Positions 43,791-56,500 of a DNA stretch of 64,000 bases are shown piece by piece. The DNA is from Silurus meridionalis (Eukaryota > Chordata > Actinopteri > Siluriformes > Siluridae), in the NCBI RefSeq assembly GCF_014805685.1, contig NC_060886.1, positions 15,378,608 through 15,442,607 of the forward strand, in the 5' to 3' direction. Within the stretch, counting starts at the first letter, position 1. Each line of letters opens with the position of its first letter. The notes beneath the pieces are model-generated. The model was not told the DNA's origin, did not search any database, and saw nothing but the letters and a program-made list of their open reading frames with translations. Both the position numbers and the translations under genes were made by a program.

Positions 43791-46700
43791 TAGGTGATCT
43801 GGAAACGACAGAAAAAAACGCTCGTATATGCGAGCGGAACACCGATGAGGGTCTGGGGCATGTAGTTGTAGCGCCACTCAGACGGGTTTTTCTTCAGCCT
43901 CCTTCCAAACATTAGTGCAGATATGTAGTGAGCAGGAAGGTCAGTTGTTGATATTGGAGTCCGCTGTCGCCCTGCACGTACCTTTCCCTTTTTAGCGTGT
44001 AGTGCACACTAGCTGTGTACACTCGTTTTCGAGGTTGGTCAGCGCTGACACACGGACTGGTGGCTTTCAGTAGACTTTAAACCAATCATGCTACCAATCA
44101 TGCGATTTTGAATGGGAAAGGAAAAGGGGGCAGCGTAAATGTGTTTCCGCAGTCGTCTAACAGATCAGCTTGATCAGGACTAACTAAATAACGCTGTGAA
44201 CTCATACAGCCTATAACTCTTATTGATTGTATTAGTGCATGTCTACACCTAAACCACCAGCTTCTCGTTTTCACCCTTTTCTCATGTATTGGGAAGATAG
44301 TCTGCACTAAAAGCTTGCTCTGCACTTCTAACCTATAATACACTTCTGCAGAGCAGGGTTTGTGTTTTTGCTCTTGGGGTCTGTCATGTCAGCTCATATT
44401 ACCACCACATGCTGCTCTAGCAAGTAGTCTGTCACACTTCAGTATTTGTCTCATGGCGGCAATCTAACAAATCTTTACCCTTGCTTGATATGTGCGTGTG
44501 TGTTTTTTCGATAATAATCCTGGCGTCTTATTCAGACTAGTTCCTGTTTACGTCTCTCGTACGTCTCCTAACTGTCCGGTGTCTCTGAGTTTCTTGATGT
44601 GGGTATTTCTGTTTCTTGCTGGGCTCTGTTTGTACACGCTGTTGACAGTCCTTCTCCGTGTGTCCTCCTGTGTGACTGAGTGCTTCTTCTCTGTGCCTGT
44701 TCAGCATAAGCTGAAATCTTCGCAGAAGGACAAAGTACGACAGTTCATGTCCTTCACACAAGCAGGCGAGAAGACAGCTGTCTACTGTCTCACTCAGAAT
44801 GACTGGAAACTAGAAGTGGCTACCGACAACTACTTCCAAAACCCGGATCTCTACTTCAAGGAATCCATGAAATCCTCAGTAGATCGAAAGAAGCTGGAGC
44901 AGCTCTACAACAGATACAAAGGCAAGTAGACTAGTTATTGTTTTCTATACTGTGAGAAGGATCTGTATGTTTACTTCTCCCAAGTTTGACTGTGATGTGT
45001 CAATGACTGTGCATGATGTTGCTCAATGCACCTTCTATGTTTATATAAGACTAAACCTAAGATATTGTTCCTCACAGATCCTCAGGATGAGAATAAGATT
45101 GGGATTGATGGAATCCAACAGTTTTGCGACGACCTCAACCTGGATCCGGCCAGCATAAGCGTTCTAGTAGTAGCGTGGAAGTTCCGAGCAGCAACGCAAT
45201 GCGAGTTCAGCAAGAAGGAGTTCCTTGATGGCATGACTGAACTGGGGTGTGTTTCAGTGCAATTAAAATTTTATGAGCCCACGAACACCATAGTTCAATT
45301 TCTGTAAACCAATATTTTGATTTTAGACACCGTCAGATTCAGTAACTAGTACACTAGACAAAAATACAGACAGTGATGGTAGTTAAATCTTTTTATGTAC
45401 ACACATCCAGAAGTTTTTGTGTCGAAACACAAAAATTACAGCACATGTTCCTTTGGGGTAGATGTCATATAAAGCAGTGGTCCCCAACACTTTTTGCGCC
45501 ACGGACCGGTTTAATGTCAGACAATATTTCCCCGTCACGATTTTTAAGGTGTGGCGAATAAATACAACAAAATAAAATGATACGACCGGCATGAAAACTG
45601 GTATTTTCTAAATATAATAATAAACTTGAATCCACTGTGTTGTTTTTTTGTTCATTTTGCTAGATTGGGGGTTTCAATTTAGCAGTAATGTGTTATGTGT
45701 TAGCGGTCGGAGCCCCTTTAAGAAGGTAGCGGATGGAGGTAAGACATGTGACCGAGGCATCATGACATGCATCAAGAGTGAGTCATAGACCGATGTGGCG
45801 GAGAGAATCCGGTAATTTTCCAAAACAAAACATCGTTCAGAATCAGATAATATTTAAAATGGAAATAATGTAAGTTATGTATTCTTTCTGTGCGGCCCGG
45901 TACCAATTGACCCACAGTGCCAGTCTGTGGCCCAGGGGTTGGGGACCACTGATATAAAGCATTTATGATTAGTGAAGATGCTTGTTGTTGGGTTTGAGAC
46001 AAACTTGGCTGCTTTCTATTTACCTGCAGATGTGACAGTCCAGAAAAACTGCGAACTCTGCTTCCTCGATTGGAACAGGAACTGAAAGACAGTGGAAAGT
46101 TTAAGGACTTCTACCAGTTTACCTTTAATTTTGCAAAGAATCCTGGGCAGAAAGGTTTAGGTAATGGTACAGATGGGAGACAGAATAAAGAATGCAACTT
46201 CTATTCGTATATTTGAACAGAATAAGTACGTTTATTTCCTGTTTGCTTTGTATTTTAGATTTGGAGATGGCAGTCGCGTACTGGAACCTCGTTTTGACGG
46301 GACGTTTCAAGTTTCTTGATCTCTGGAATAAATTTTTATTGGTAGGAGTTTTGCCATTTCATTGTAAAGAAACAAAACATTTTTATGGAATGAGCACTAC
46401 TCAGATATTCATCAGAGTTTTTCCCCTCTGAACAGGAACACCATAAGCGATCTATTCCCAGAGATACCTGGAACTTGCTTCTGGATTTTGGCAACATTAT
46501 TGCAGATGACATGTCAAATTATGATGAGGAAGGTAAGCTTGGTAATTAACCCTAGAGACTTAAGACCCTCTTAAACAGCTCCTAAACAGAGTTAGCATTC
46601 TTTCCCCTTGACCCATAGTGACATTCATTAGTGTGTTCACTTGGTATTATGTTTCAGAAGAACTCCAAAATCTATGTCCATGGTAGTTAATGTACACTTT

Positions 46701-47103
46701 CACATAATGTACAACATAAACCATGATATAGTTAATTATATGATAATTTGACCAAATTGTGGTGAGAGATTTAACTACAGGACTATTTTCATTAGTAAAA
46801 ATTTCAAATGTAGAATTATTTTATGACACAATATTGGGGTTTTTGAGATTCAAAATGCTGAGCAAGTAAAATTAAATCTTAAATGATGTTTAGATCATTA
46901 TGATTGTTAGATTTTATAGTGGATTTGTTTGTTAGGTTGTATTGTGAATCATTTGAAGAAAGCTGAAAGTAATCTCTGAGCTTGGTGAACTTCTCTCACG
47001 GTTGACTAACATTCTTATTTTAGGAGCATGGCCAGTCCTAATAGATGACTTTGTGGAATTTGCTCGGCCGATCGTTACTGGATCGAAACACAAAAGTGTA
47101 TAG
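43787..47103 (+). CDS. dcun1d2: DCN1-like protein 2 (cullin neddylation factor)
   Basis: DCUN1D proteins hold Ubc12 and cullins together and promote NEDD8 transfer. Exons 43787-43789 (ATG only), 44705-44921, 45078-45246, 46030-46160, 46259-46341, 46436-46532, 47024-47103; 260 codons with stop, giving 259 residues, exactly the family length. After Met the protein reads [15 protein letters not shown] (UBA-like domain about 8-45). The cullin-binding PONY domain follows (about 60-245) with [40 protein letters not shown] and [19 protein letters not shown]. It ends GSKHKSV. MHKL and the TFDP1/CDC16 neighbourhood favour DCUN1D2 over DCUN1D1, although some internal residues look DCUN1D1-like. Intron 2 is GC-AG; intron 3 carries a hAT element. 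Confidence 0.95.
45475..45951. mobile_element. Non-autonomous hAT element with 8-bp target duplication
   Basis: The ends CAGTGGTCCCCAAC and GTTGGGGACCACTG are inverted repeats, and GCGCCACGGACCGG-type sequence lies just inside. The 8-bp direct repeat ATATAAAG flanks it exactly (45467-45474 and 45952-45959), the hallmark of hAT insertion. It is 477 bp with no transposase frame, in dcun1d2 intron 3. Confidence 0.93.
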
Positions 47104-48840
47104 ATCTGATGGTGGCAGTTTGACATCAAGGGCCTGTGTTGCCTCACTGACTTCAGCTTTTTTTTTAAAGACTTGTATGAAACATACAAAAAGGAAAACA
47201 TGGAGAAACACTTGAAACCGGTGGGCTTGATGAAGAAAGAGGAGAATAGAAGGGAATCAAACCTTCAAGCAATACAAAGAGGACAAAAAAATACAGCAGG
47301 TGAAGGTTGGATACTCAACATTTCTTTTAGAGCTGTCACATGCACAATGTCAGGTGCTGCTGCTGGCAAGCTAACTAACCCTGTACGGAGACCCTGAGGG
47401 ATTCTGGAGGATCTCTGCAAATCCAGTACCTCATTCTCATTTGCAGATAAATACACAGTTGCACACCTCCCCCATCCACATCCACAAATCATAGAGAACT
47501 AGAGTACGAGACAAAATGTGGTTTAAGCGCCGTTTCTTTTCAGCATGCATACCTCCTGTAGGACTCAACAAGATGTATAGGTCAGATGCACTTTTAAAAA
47601 AAGAAAAAAGAGCCCCATGGACAGAGCAACATGTAGCTCATACCACCAGCACACTTGTTGCCGTTGTAAAATACTGTAGCGGTATGTACAGAAATAAATA
47701 TTATAAATAAACAATATTTTATAAAGTATAAAAGAACCATTTATTAATATGTGCGGAGGATTAATTGTGTAAATGAACTAATTAACTCAATGCATCCTCT
47801 TTGATTTCCACATATTACAATAATGTCTGCTGTCTTGCAGAATCTGTTGTGACAAGAATGCCATTCAGTGTTTCTCAATTTTGTTTACCAGATGCCAGGA
47901 TTATGTTATAAATAAATTATTACCTCTACATATTTCTGGAGTGCTTTTTTTTTAATAAGGCAATGTCTGCGTATTGTGTTCCCTATGGGACGTACATAGA
48001 AAACAACAAGATAACAAGAGTGCAAATGATCTGTAATAAAGGTTTTTGTTTGAACCCATTTGCAGGTTTTAGTATCAAACCATAGACAACCATGATTAGA
48101 TTGGTCTTCTGCATTTCCTCTGGCTTTCTCAGGGTTCTTTGGTTTTCTCCCACCTTTTTAAACACTAGTAGTTGGATTGGCTTCACCAAGCTACAATTCA
48201 GTGTGTGGGTGCCGTGAATTAATGAATAGTGCATTCAGAGTTTATTCCCAACTTGCACCTTGTGTTCCCAAATCCATCACAGCCATGACCCAAGGAATAT
48301 ACAGTATATGCCTGGCGATTTATCCATATAAATATACAAATATCGGAATAGATTTGGGTTATTTCATGTATGCAGGTGTCTGAAATACAGAAAGAAAAGG
48401 TCATAGTGTGCACTAATTGACCAAAAGTAAGTTTAAGTTTTATAGAATGATGTTTAAGGAGCATTAGCAGCAGTTTGGAAAAGGCTCACGTATGAGTGCG
48501 ATCGTCAGGTGTCATAAATTTGGCCATACGTTGTATATTTTGACAACATAATATTTCTCAACTTCACCACTAGATGGAGCCAAATCAATTGTAGCAATAA
48601 CCTGGCAACTGCACAGCAAAGTTGCCATGTCCGCTTATTATAAACGACATTGGGCTTCTTCCTCTTTCTACTCCATCCACAACCCCCCTTTCCTACGCCC
48701 CTTCTCTACCTTCATATACAACACAGAATACTATTTAACATGACAAAAAAGTGGAAAGTGGGGTAAATGCGGGAAAAATATAATAAAGAGTGGGACTGCA
48801 TTAATGACTGATTTCGAGCGGGAGATGATTTCTTCCCATA
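47104..48840 (+). other. dcun1d2 3' UTR then intergenic sequence
   Basis: AATAAA signals at about 47705 and 47912 are candidate dcun1d2 polyadenylation signals. Beyond about 47930 no gene is recognised. Frames of 60-93 codons here show no family features. Confidence 0.5.
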
Positions 48841-48849
48841 TGATAATTG

Positions 48850-49030
48850 AATTCTGGGATGCAAGGTGGCATAGTGTTAAGCATGGTGGCCTTGCGCCTC
48901 CAGGTTTGAGGGTTCCAGTCCCAATTTCGGGTCTGTTTGCGTGGGCTTCTTGTGTTTGGTGAGTTTCCAAAGACATGCATAGTGTCATAAATGGCGTTTC
49001 CAAACTGAGCATGAGTTTCCTGCGATCCGC
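48850..49030 (+). repeat. SINE-like or other short interspersed repeat
   Basis: GGTGGCATAGTGTTAAGCAT, GGTGGCCTTGCGCCTCCAGG, GTTTGAGGGTTCCAGTCCC and CCAAAGACATGCATAGTG in series are typical of a widespread fish repeat with a tRNA-like head. The limits are approximate. Confidence 0.6.
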
Positions 49031-49269
49031 GTAAAATACGCGTATAACAGTGATTGATGTCCAGTATGTGCATCTTCTTTATTTTGCCTTTACTGGAAAA
49101 TTACTTTTAAAATGTCTTTTTTTCCTAATCTCTCTCTGTTCAAATGGTTTGGATTTATGTTAATAATTGTGCGTTAATATTGTGTTCGTTGCGCATGTTG
49201 GTAGTATTGTAGGTTGTAGTGCCAGCCCTGGCCCACTCTCGCCACCTGCTGGTGGAAGTAAGTGGTGTG

Positions 49270-49345
49270 TGTAGCTAAGGGGTCCCCGACCACCGGGCCG
49301 TGGACTATTTGGTACCGGGCCGCACAGAGAGAATAAAAACGCTGT
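49270..49345. mobile_element. Fragment of a hAT-type element end
   Basis: GGGGTCCCCGACCACCGGGC followed by GGTACCGGGCCGCAC resembles the ends of hAT/Charlie-like elements and the copy at 45475. No matching second end or target duplication was found, so this is a truncated end. Confidence 0.55.
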
Positions 49346-50280
49346 GGTTATTATTTTTATTTCCATTTTATTGGCTTTCGCGCTCTTTAAAAGGTGTTTT
49401 ATTAAATAAAAAAGAGCGAATCTGCATGATAGTGTTGAGTTACATTTTCATGAAATATGCAATAACCAAGTTATCAATTAATAGATTAATTAATGAAATC
49501 GTAACACACACACACACACAGGTGTAGATGACTTCTTAAAATGTTTACACTAAGTAAAAGGAAAATGATATTTACCTTTTAACTGTAAATGTATTTTATT
49601 TTATTTATTTTTTTATTTTATTTAGTGTTACCTAAGACTGATCATTAAATAATTTCTTATTCAGATTATTACATTGAGTTATTAACTTTTATTTTGCATT
49701 CATTTATTCTTCATTTTGGGTTGGTCAATTGGTTTTGTTTAAGGCGCATAAAGTAAAATTACAATGTAGTTTTTCAGTATTTTCAAAATGTTTTTGTGTG
49801 AAATGCACAACAAATTCATAAACTCATCAGGTGGTATCTCTCTTGTATTATCTCTTGTTTTGCTATTTTCGCAGGCAAATTGATCATTTTGTTTTTATAG
49901 ACTTGATTGCTTGTTTCTGTTGCAACACTGTTACACAGTGTGGTTTGTCTTACCAAGAATGTGAAATATGAGATGCACTTGGCGTCGTTGTTTATTCAGT
50001 GTATAACTTTAAATGCAGTCTCCTGATTTAGAGTAGTAAATAACACTGGACCAATCTGTTTACTTAGTTTTTAATGATTTATTGTACATGCATAACACTG
50101 CCAGATCCCTGTCTCTCCTTGTCTCATCTTCTAAATCATATTTTCCAGAATGTGGTCAATTAGTCTTAAAGTTGTAATTTATACTAATTTATACATTTTA
50201 TCCCCACTAAAATAATGCGACAGTTTCATTGTTATAACTTTAAAACATTTACGAAATGATATATTTAAATTACAAATTGT
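49346..50280. other. Intergenic, AT-rich, no gene seen
   Basis: Only short CA runs (49505) and T/A-rich tracts are present. The cdc16 upstream region follows at about 50290-50500. Confidence 0.6.
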
Positions 50281-50500
50281 CGATTGTATAGCACATAGGA
50301 CCTTTTTTTCTGACGGTCGATGTTTCCGGGGGAATTTGTCTGCGTTACACCAAGTTTATGCTAACCGCGGGATTTAGTCTTTATTTCAGGAGCTAAACTT
50401 AGCTAGCCTTTAAGAAAGTGGTGCATTTTTATTCACAGCAACGTATCAAAACCAACTAGAATGTTACTTTGTTGGGTTTGAGAAAAAACACACCATCACC

Positions 50501-53500
50501 ATGAATCTAGACAGACTCCGGAAGCGTGTGAGGCACTACATTGATCAGGTAAAAGACGCGTAGTAGCCTGTCTCCTGATTTAGCCGCTAGACTGCTAAAG
50601 GGCCAGCTAGTAGTTAGCGGGTTTAATAGAGGTTGTCAGATGTTACAATGATGCTGTGAGTAATCACAACATTCAAATAAACATTTCTAAAGCTCACCAT
50701 GGGTCATGTTTTTAATAGATTAACAAATATTTGAAGCCGGCTAGCTTCTCTGTGGCTAGCCGGATTGCTAAATCGTTACTCAGACTGCCTGTCTGTTGGA
50801 AACCGTAACTACGTATTGCATGTCTGAGATGTCTAAATGCAGATGCAATTATTAATGTTAAAATGTTTTTTTTCCGCAGCAACAATATCAAAGTGCTCTC
50901 TTTTGGGCTGACAAAATAGCGTCTTTATCACATGGTGAGTTTCCTGTATTGAATCAATCTACTTGAGCGGGACTCTTCCTCTATCCTATAGACAAGACAG
51001 ACCTACAGATTAGATCCACTTGTGGGATGCTGACAAAATGTATTTGTGTGTTTGTTTCTTTAGAGGATCCTCAAGACATTTACTGGCTAGCACAGTGCCT
51101 TTATCTGACGTCTCAGTACCACCGAGCCTCTCATGCTCTACGATCTCGCAAACTTGACAAGGTGAAAGCTGCTACTTAACTATTTCTGTGTTGACTTTTG
51201 CCATCAGTCAGTTCAATCAGTTCTTCCAAAATAACCACGTCTATCAAAAGTAACGTTGCTTATTCCTCACCTTGATTCTATGCATCTCAGCATTGATATA
51301 ACTCATAAATATGCAATGTCTTTTAGAATTATTGTTAATAATTCAGTCTGTTGCTTTGCTGCCTGCTAGATATACTGATAAGTTAATGTGACTGAATTTA
51401 CATTCTTGTACACATATTTGTTTTAGATTATTTTATTCAGGGTGATTAATAATATGTAGTTTAAGTGTTTGGATCAGGGGCCTGACTGAAGATGATTCAA
51501 AAATGACCTTCCAATCAATAGCCTTAATAACTGCTAAGCCACAGCATTTCTCAAGCTTTTTATTAACTAATTCATCCATTACACCTAAAATATATATTTA
51601 TCCCTGTTTTTCTTCTTTTATCTAGTTATATGGGGCCTGCCAGTATCTTGCCGCAAGGTGCCATGTGAGTATGACGAGACATTTAGGTTAAATATGTGGG
51701 CTTTCCAACTGCTGCCACTAAGATCGAAGTACACACATATATATATTGTATGCTGTAGAGGCTCTAAACCTGTTTTAGCATGACTGTGCCAATGAGCACA
51801 AGATTTGGTACATTAATATGTGGTTTGTGAAGTTTGGAGTGAAAGAACTCAAGTGCCGTGCACATAGTTCTGATCTCAACCCCACTGAACACATGTAGGA
51901 TGTACTGCATCTCAGGCATCATCAGACATCATCAGTTCATAAACTCACTATTCCCAAAGCCTTCTTACTAGAAAAGTACAGGTTGTTAAACCGCAAAGGA
52001 GGATTAATTCTGGAATTCTTCTTCTTCTTCTTCTTCTTTCGGCTTCTCCCATTAGGGGTCGCCACAGTGGATTATCCGTCTCCATACTACTGTCCTCTAC
52101 ATCTGCCTCTTTCACACCAACTACCTGCATGTCTTCCCTCACCACATCCATAAACCTCCTCCTTGGTCTTTCTCTTTTCCTCCTTCCTGGTGGCTCCATC
52201 CTCAGCATTCTCCTACTGATATACCCCATGTCTCCAAAACGTCCTACATGCTCTGTCCCTCTAATAAACTCATTTCTAATCCTGTCCGTCATCGTCACTC
52301 CCAATAAAAATCTCAACATCTTCGGCTCTGCTACCTCCAGCTCCACCTCCTGTCTTTTGCTCAATGCCACTGTTTCTAAACCATACAACATCACAGGTCT
52401 CACCACAGTCCTATAAACTTTCCCTTTCACTCTTGCATACTCTAATACTCCAGATACTCTAATATCAAAAATCACTTCTGCCACTCTTCTCCCCCCTGCC
52501 TGCACTCTTCTCTTCACTTCTCTAACACACTCTCCATTACTTTGTACTGTTGACACCGGGTACCTAAACTCCGCCACCTTCTCCACCTCTTCTCCCTGCA
52601 ACCGCACCACTCCACTGCCCTCCCTCTCATTCACACACATGTAAGAATTAATTCTGGAATGGGATTTACAAAAACACACATCTGATGATCACATGTCCAC
52701 AAACCTTTGGCCATATAGCGTGTGTACTGTCTAGTTTCAGTTATTGAATTGCGCATATTTGTTCAAGTATCAGTATCATGGCATTGATACATTGCTGTGT
52801 GTTCATTTTCTCACTAACATGTGACTTTTTCCTTACAGTATGCTGCTAAAGAATACCAGCAGGCCCTTGACATACTGGATGTAGAAGAACCAGCAAGTAA
52901 AAAGTTATTGGATAAGGGTCCAAAGGAGGACAGTGGCACTAGAGAAACCACCAAAGAATGGGAAATGTCACCAGCTTCTGTGAGCTACTCTCCTCTATTT
53001 ATGAATATTTAAAGCTGCAGTGTATTATATGTAAAGAGCAAAACAAAATGTTGCTATTGTAGGGGTTTTATTTTATATCAATTGCTTTAGATAATTTTTT
53101 TTAATTAAAATATTATACAACCCCAAAGGGTCCAAGAAAGGTTGGGACGGTGTGTAAAATGTAAACAAAATCAGTTTTTGTTTTTAATGCAGTGCTGCCC
53201 AAGGGTCCGAAGTTCCAATAGTTTTTTAGTTCCTTGTGCTTAAAAATCTTCTTTAAAATGGCACATTTCCTCAGTTTAAACATTTGATATGTTTTCTGTG
53301 TTCTATTTTTAAATACATTATGGGTCTCTGTTTGCATTCTGTTTTTGCTGACATTTTACACAGCATTCCAACCTTTTTGGAAATCTTGCTTGTACTTTTT
53401 ACACATTTATAGTTTCGTTTATGGTTGTGGCACAACCAAAAAAAAAAGTTAGTTCCTGTTATGAAATAGCAGATGTCAGCAGGCATTCTAGTACTAGAAT

Positions 53501-56500
53501 CTCTTTCATTTATCTTGAAATAAGTAAGACAGAAAAAGCAAAACGTTATCAATTACTTTCTGACCTGAATAGTTTCTATTTGCAGAAAATGTACTGTTAC
53601 ATATTTACTTACTATTGTTTTGAAGCACCAAGAAAATGTCTCTTTAAAAAAATCTATGCAGTTACGTTTTAAATTCTGTATTTAGTTTGGGAATTTATGA
53701 TTTTATTGCTCACAGTATCAGGTCTCCATGGTAACAAGCCCAGTTACAACAGAAGACCTTGGGGCTTCAATGGGTCTGACTCCCTGTGGTTTTCTCTCTC
53801 AGATCAGCAGTTCTATCTGCCTCCTACGCGGAAAGATCTATGATGCTATGGACAACAGACCTCTAGCCACATCCAGCTACAAAGAGGCCTTGAAACTCGA
53901 CGTTTACTGCTTTGAAGCCTTTGACCTTTTAACATCCCATCACATGCTAACTGCTCAAGAGGGTGAGAGAAAATCTCACTAATCACATTGTTAGCTTGAC
54001 TACACATGTAGTCAAGCTAACTACAGTGTAATTATCTTTTTTTTTTTGTATGTATACCACTCAGCCATGGAAATATTTTAGTTTCTTTCTGTCCCGTCAT
54101 TGCAGAAAGGGATTTCTTAAATTCCCTTCCTTTTAGCCAACATTGTACTGAGGAGGAAGAGGAGCTGCTACACTTTCTTTATGAAAATAAGTTAAAGAAG
54201 GTAAAATGATTTTAATTTTCGTTTAGACGTTCTTTTCATGCAATTTAATCAAAAACAGAACCCTCATTGAATACTGATTTACATACCTCTGTGCATCACT
54301 CTGACAGTATAACAAGCCTAGTGAAATAGTGGTACCCGACATAGTGAATGGTCTTCAGGACAACTTGGATGTAGTCGTTTCTCTTGCAGAGCGACATTAT
54401 TACAACTGTGACTTTAAGATGTGCTACACCCTCACGTCTATGTAAGTAAGCTTTGCTTTTAAGCCCAAAGTCTTTTCTACTATTCCAAATTTCATTGGTT
54501 TCTGGAATTAACTCAATTTTTATACAGTAGAATATTTGATTAGAATCAATTTAATTAGAATAGTAGGTGCGATTTGTACCTAAAAAAAAAAAAAAAAAAA
54601 AGCCTGTGTAGAATAAAATGTAGCTTGAAATTCTGAATTGGTATCAGACTGGATCAGATCATCTGATTTGCTAACAAATTCTGTGTAATGATCAGGTTAA
54701 TTTGACTGGCACAACATTGCTTCAGCAAAAGAACAGTAATAAATCCCATATTTGTCATTTTATTTTTATTGTTTTTAAAACATTTGTTTGCTTTTATACT
54801 TAACCGCTTCATTAACCTCCCAACCTCCACCCACCACAAAATGTAGACAAGATCTGATAGACAAGTGAGAAAATAAGTATACATTTCTTTACTTTTTGTA
54901 AATTGTCTGCACTTTTATCCAGGGTAATGGTCAAAGATCCATTTCATGCTAACTGTTTACCGGTGCACATTGGAACCCTAGTGGAGCTGAGCAAAGCAAA
55001 TGGTAGGGCAGTAAATTACCTCGTTTTACTCTTCTGTTTGAAAATCTATGCATACGAGTTTAATTTCCTTTTTTTTTTTTATGCAGAATTGTTTTACCTC
55101 TCTCATAAGCTGGTGGATTTATACCCCAATAACCCAGTGAGTACAGTATTCGATGCCATAATGTCACTGATGCACAGAGTACAGTGCTTTTATATTTATT
55201 ATTTTTTCTCATTTTTACTTGTTGTTTAGGTCTCATGGTTCGCTGTTGGATGTTACTATCTAATGGTTGGGCATAAAAATGAGCATGCACGGCGTTACCT
55301 TAGGTAAGAGAGAGGGTGTCAAACTCAAATTCTGCCTGGTCAACTTCAGCACGTTTATGAGCCTTTGATTTGCCATGAAAACACATTAGTTTATTTGATT
55401 AAAAGTGCTGATGATCAAAAGGCCTGGTGAGCTGTTAGTGAGTGTAATGTTTTTGGGGGTTTTTTTGGGTTGTAGTAAAGCCACCACACTGGAGCGCACA
55501 TATGGACCAGCATGGATAGCATATGGTCATTCATTTGCAGTGGAAAGTGAGCATGACCAGGCCATGGCAGCCTACTTCACAGCTGCACAACTAATGAAAG
55601 GGTAAGTACACCTGCATGGTTCAGGTTCAGTGCACAGTACAGATGCTATTTAATGCACAATGAGCATGTTTTCATTGACTCTTCTTCTACAAGGTGTCAC
55701 TTACCCATGCTGTATATCGGTCTGGAGTACGGCCTCACCAACAACCCAAAGCTGGCAGAGCGCTTTTTTAGCCAGGCTCTATGCATAGCTCCAGAGGACC
55801 CATTCGTCATTCATGAGGTTGCTGTGGTGGCTTTTCAGAATGGAGAGTAAGCTTTTTTTAAACGTTAAATTGAGTTGCACGTTGTTAATTATTGTTGTAT
55901 GGTTGTATCATTTCTGATTCACTATTTGTAATGTTTCAGCTGGAAGACAGCAGAGAAGATGTTTCTAGATGCATTGGAGAAGATCAAGGCTATTGGCAAT
56001 GAGGTATTTACATTTATTTGTCAGAAGCCATTATCCAGAGTTAAGGGCCCTGCAGTGGCAGCTTAATTAGTGGTGGGAGTGGAACTTGTGACCTTCTGAT
56101 CCAAAGTCCAATGCCTTAACCACTGAGATACCACCTCCCTACACTGTCATAGCTATACTGTGAGTTTTCTATTTGGATTGTTGAGATGTATTAGGCAGTC
56201 TAGGCTGCTGGGGAGAAATTGCTATTGAGGGTGTCTGATTAGATGAGTTTGTATCTCAGCACTGCTGGGCCCCTGAGCAAGGCCCAACTACTCCATTGTA
56301 TAAATGAGATCATTTTAAGGGCATCTGCCTTAGGCTGTAAATGTAAATGTAAAAGTTCAAATCCAAACGCTGTCCCTGTCCTTTGAACAAAACTCTAAAC
56401 TGTGCTAATTACTCAGCTTTAACCTGCCTCTTTGAATAAAAGTGTCAATCCTGTGGATAAACATATATGTTAAGATTGATTTTTCTTATAACTTTGTATA

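Noticed and set aside
53728..53802. Extension of cdc16 exon 6 upstream (MVTSPVTTEDLGASMG)
   Set aside because: The acceptor TCTCTCAG at 53802 gives ISSSICLLRGK directly after EWEMSPAS, as in the human protein; the extension is intron.
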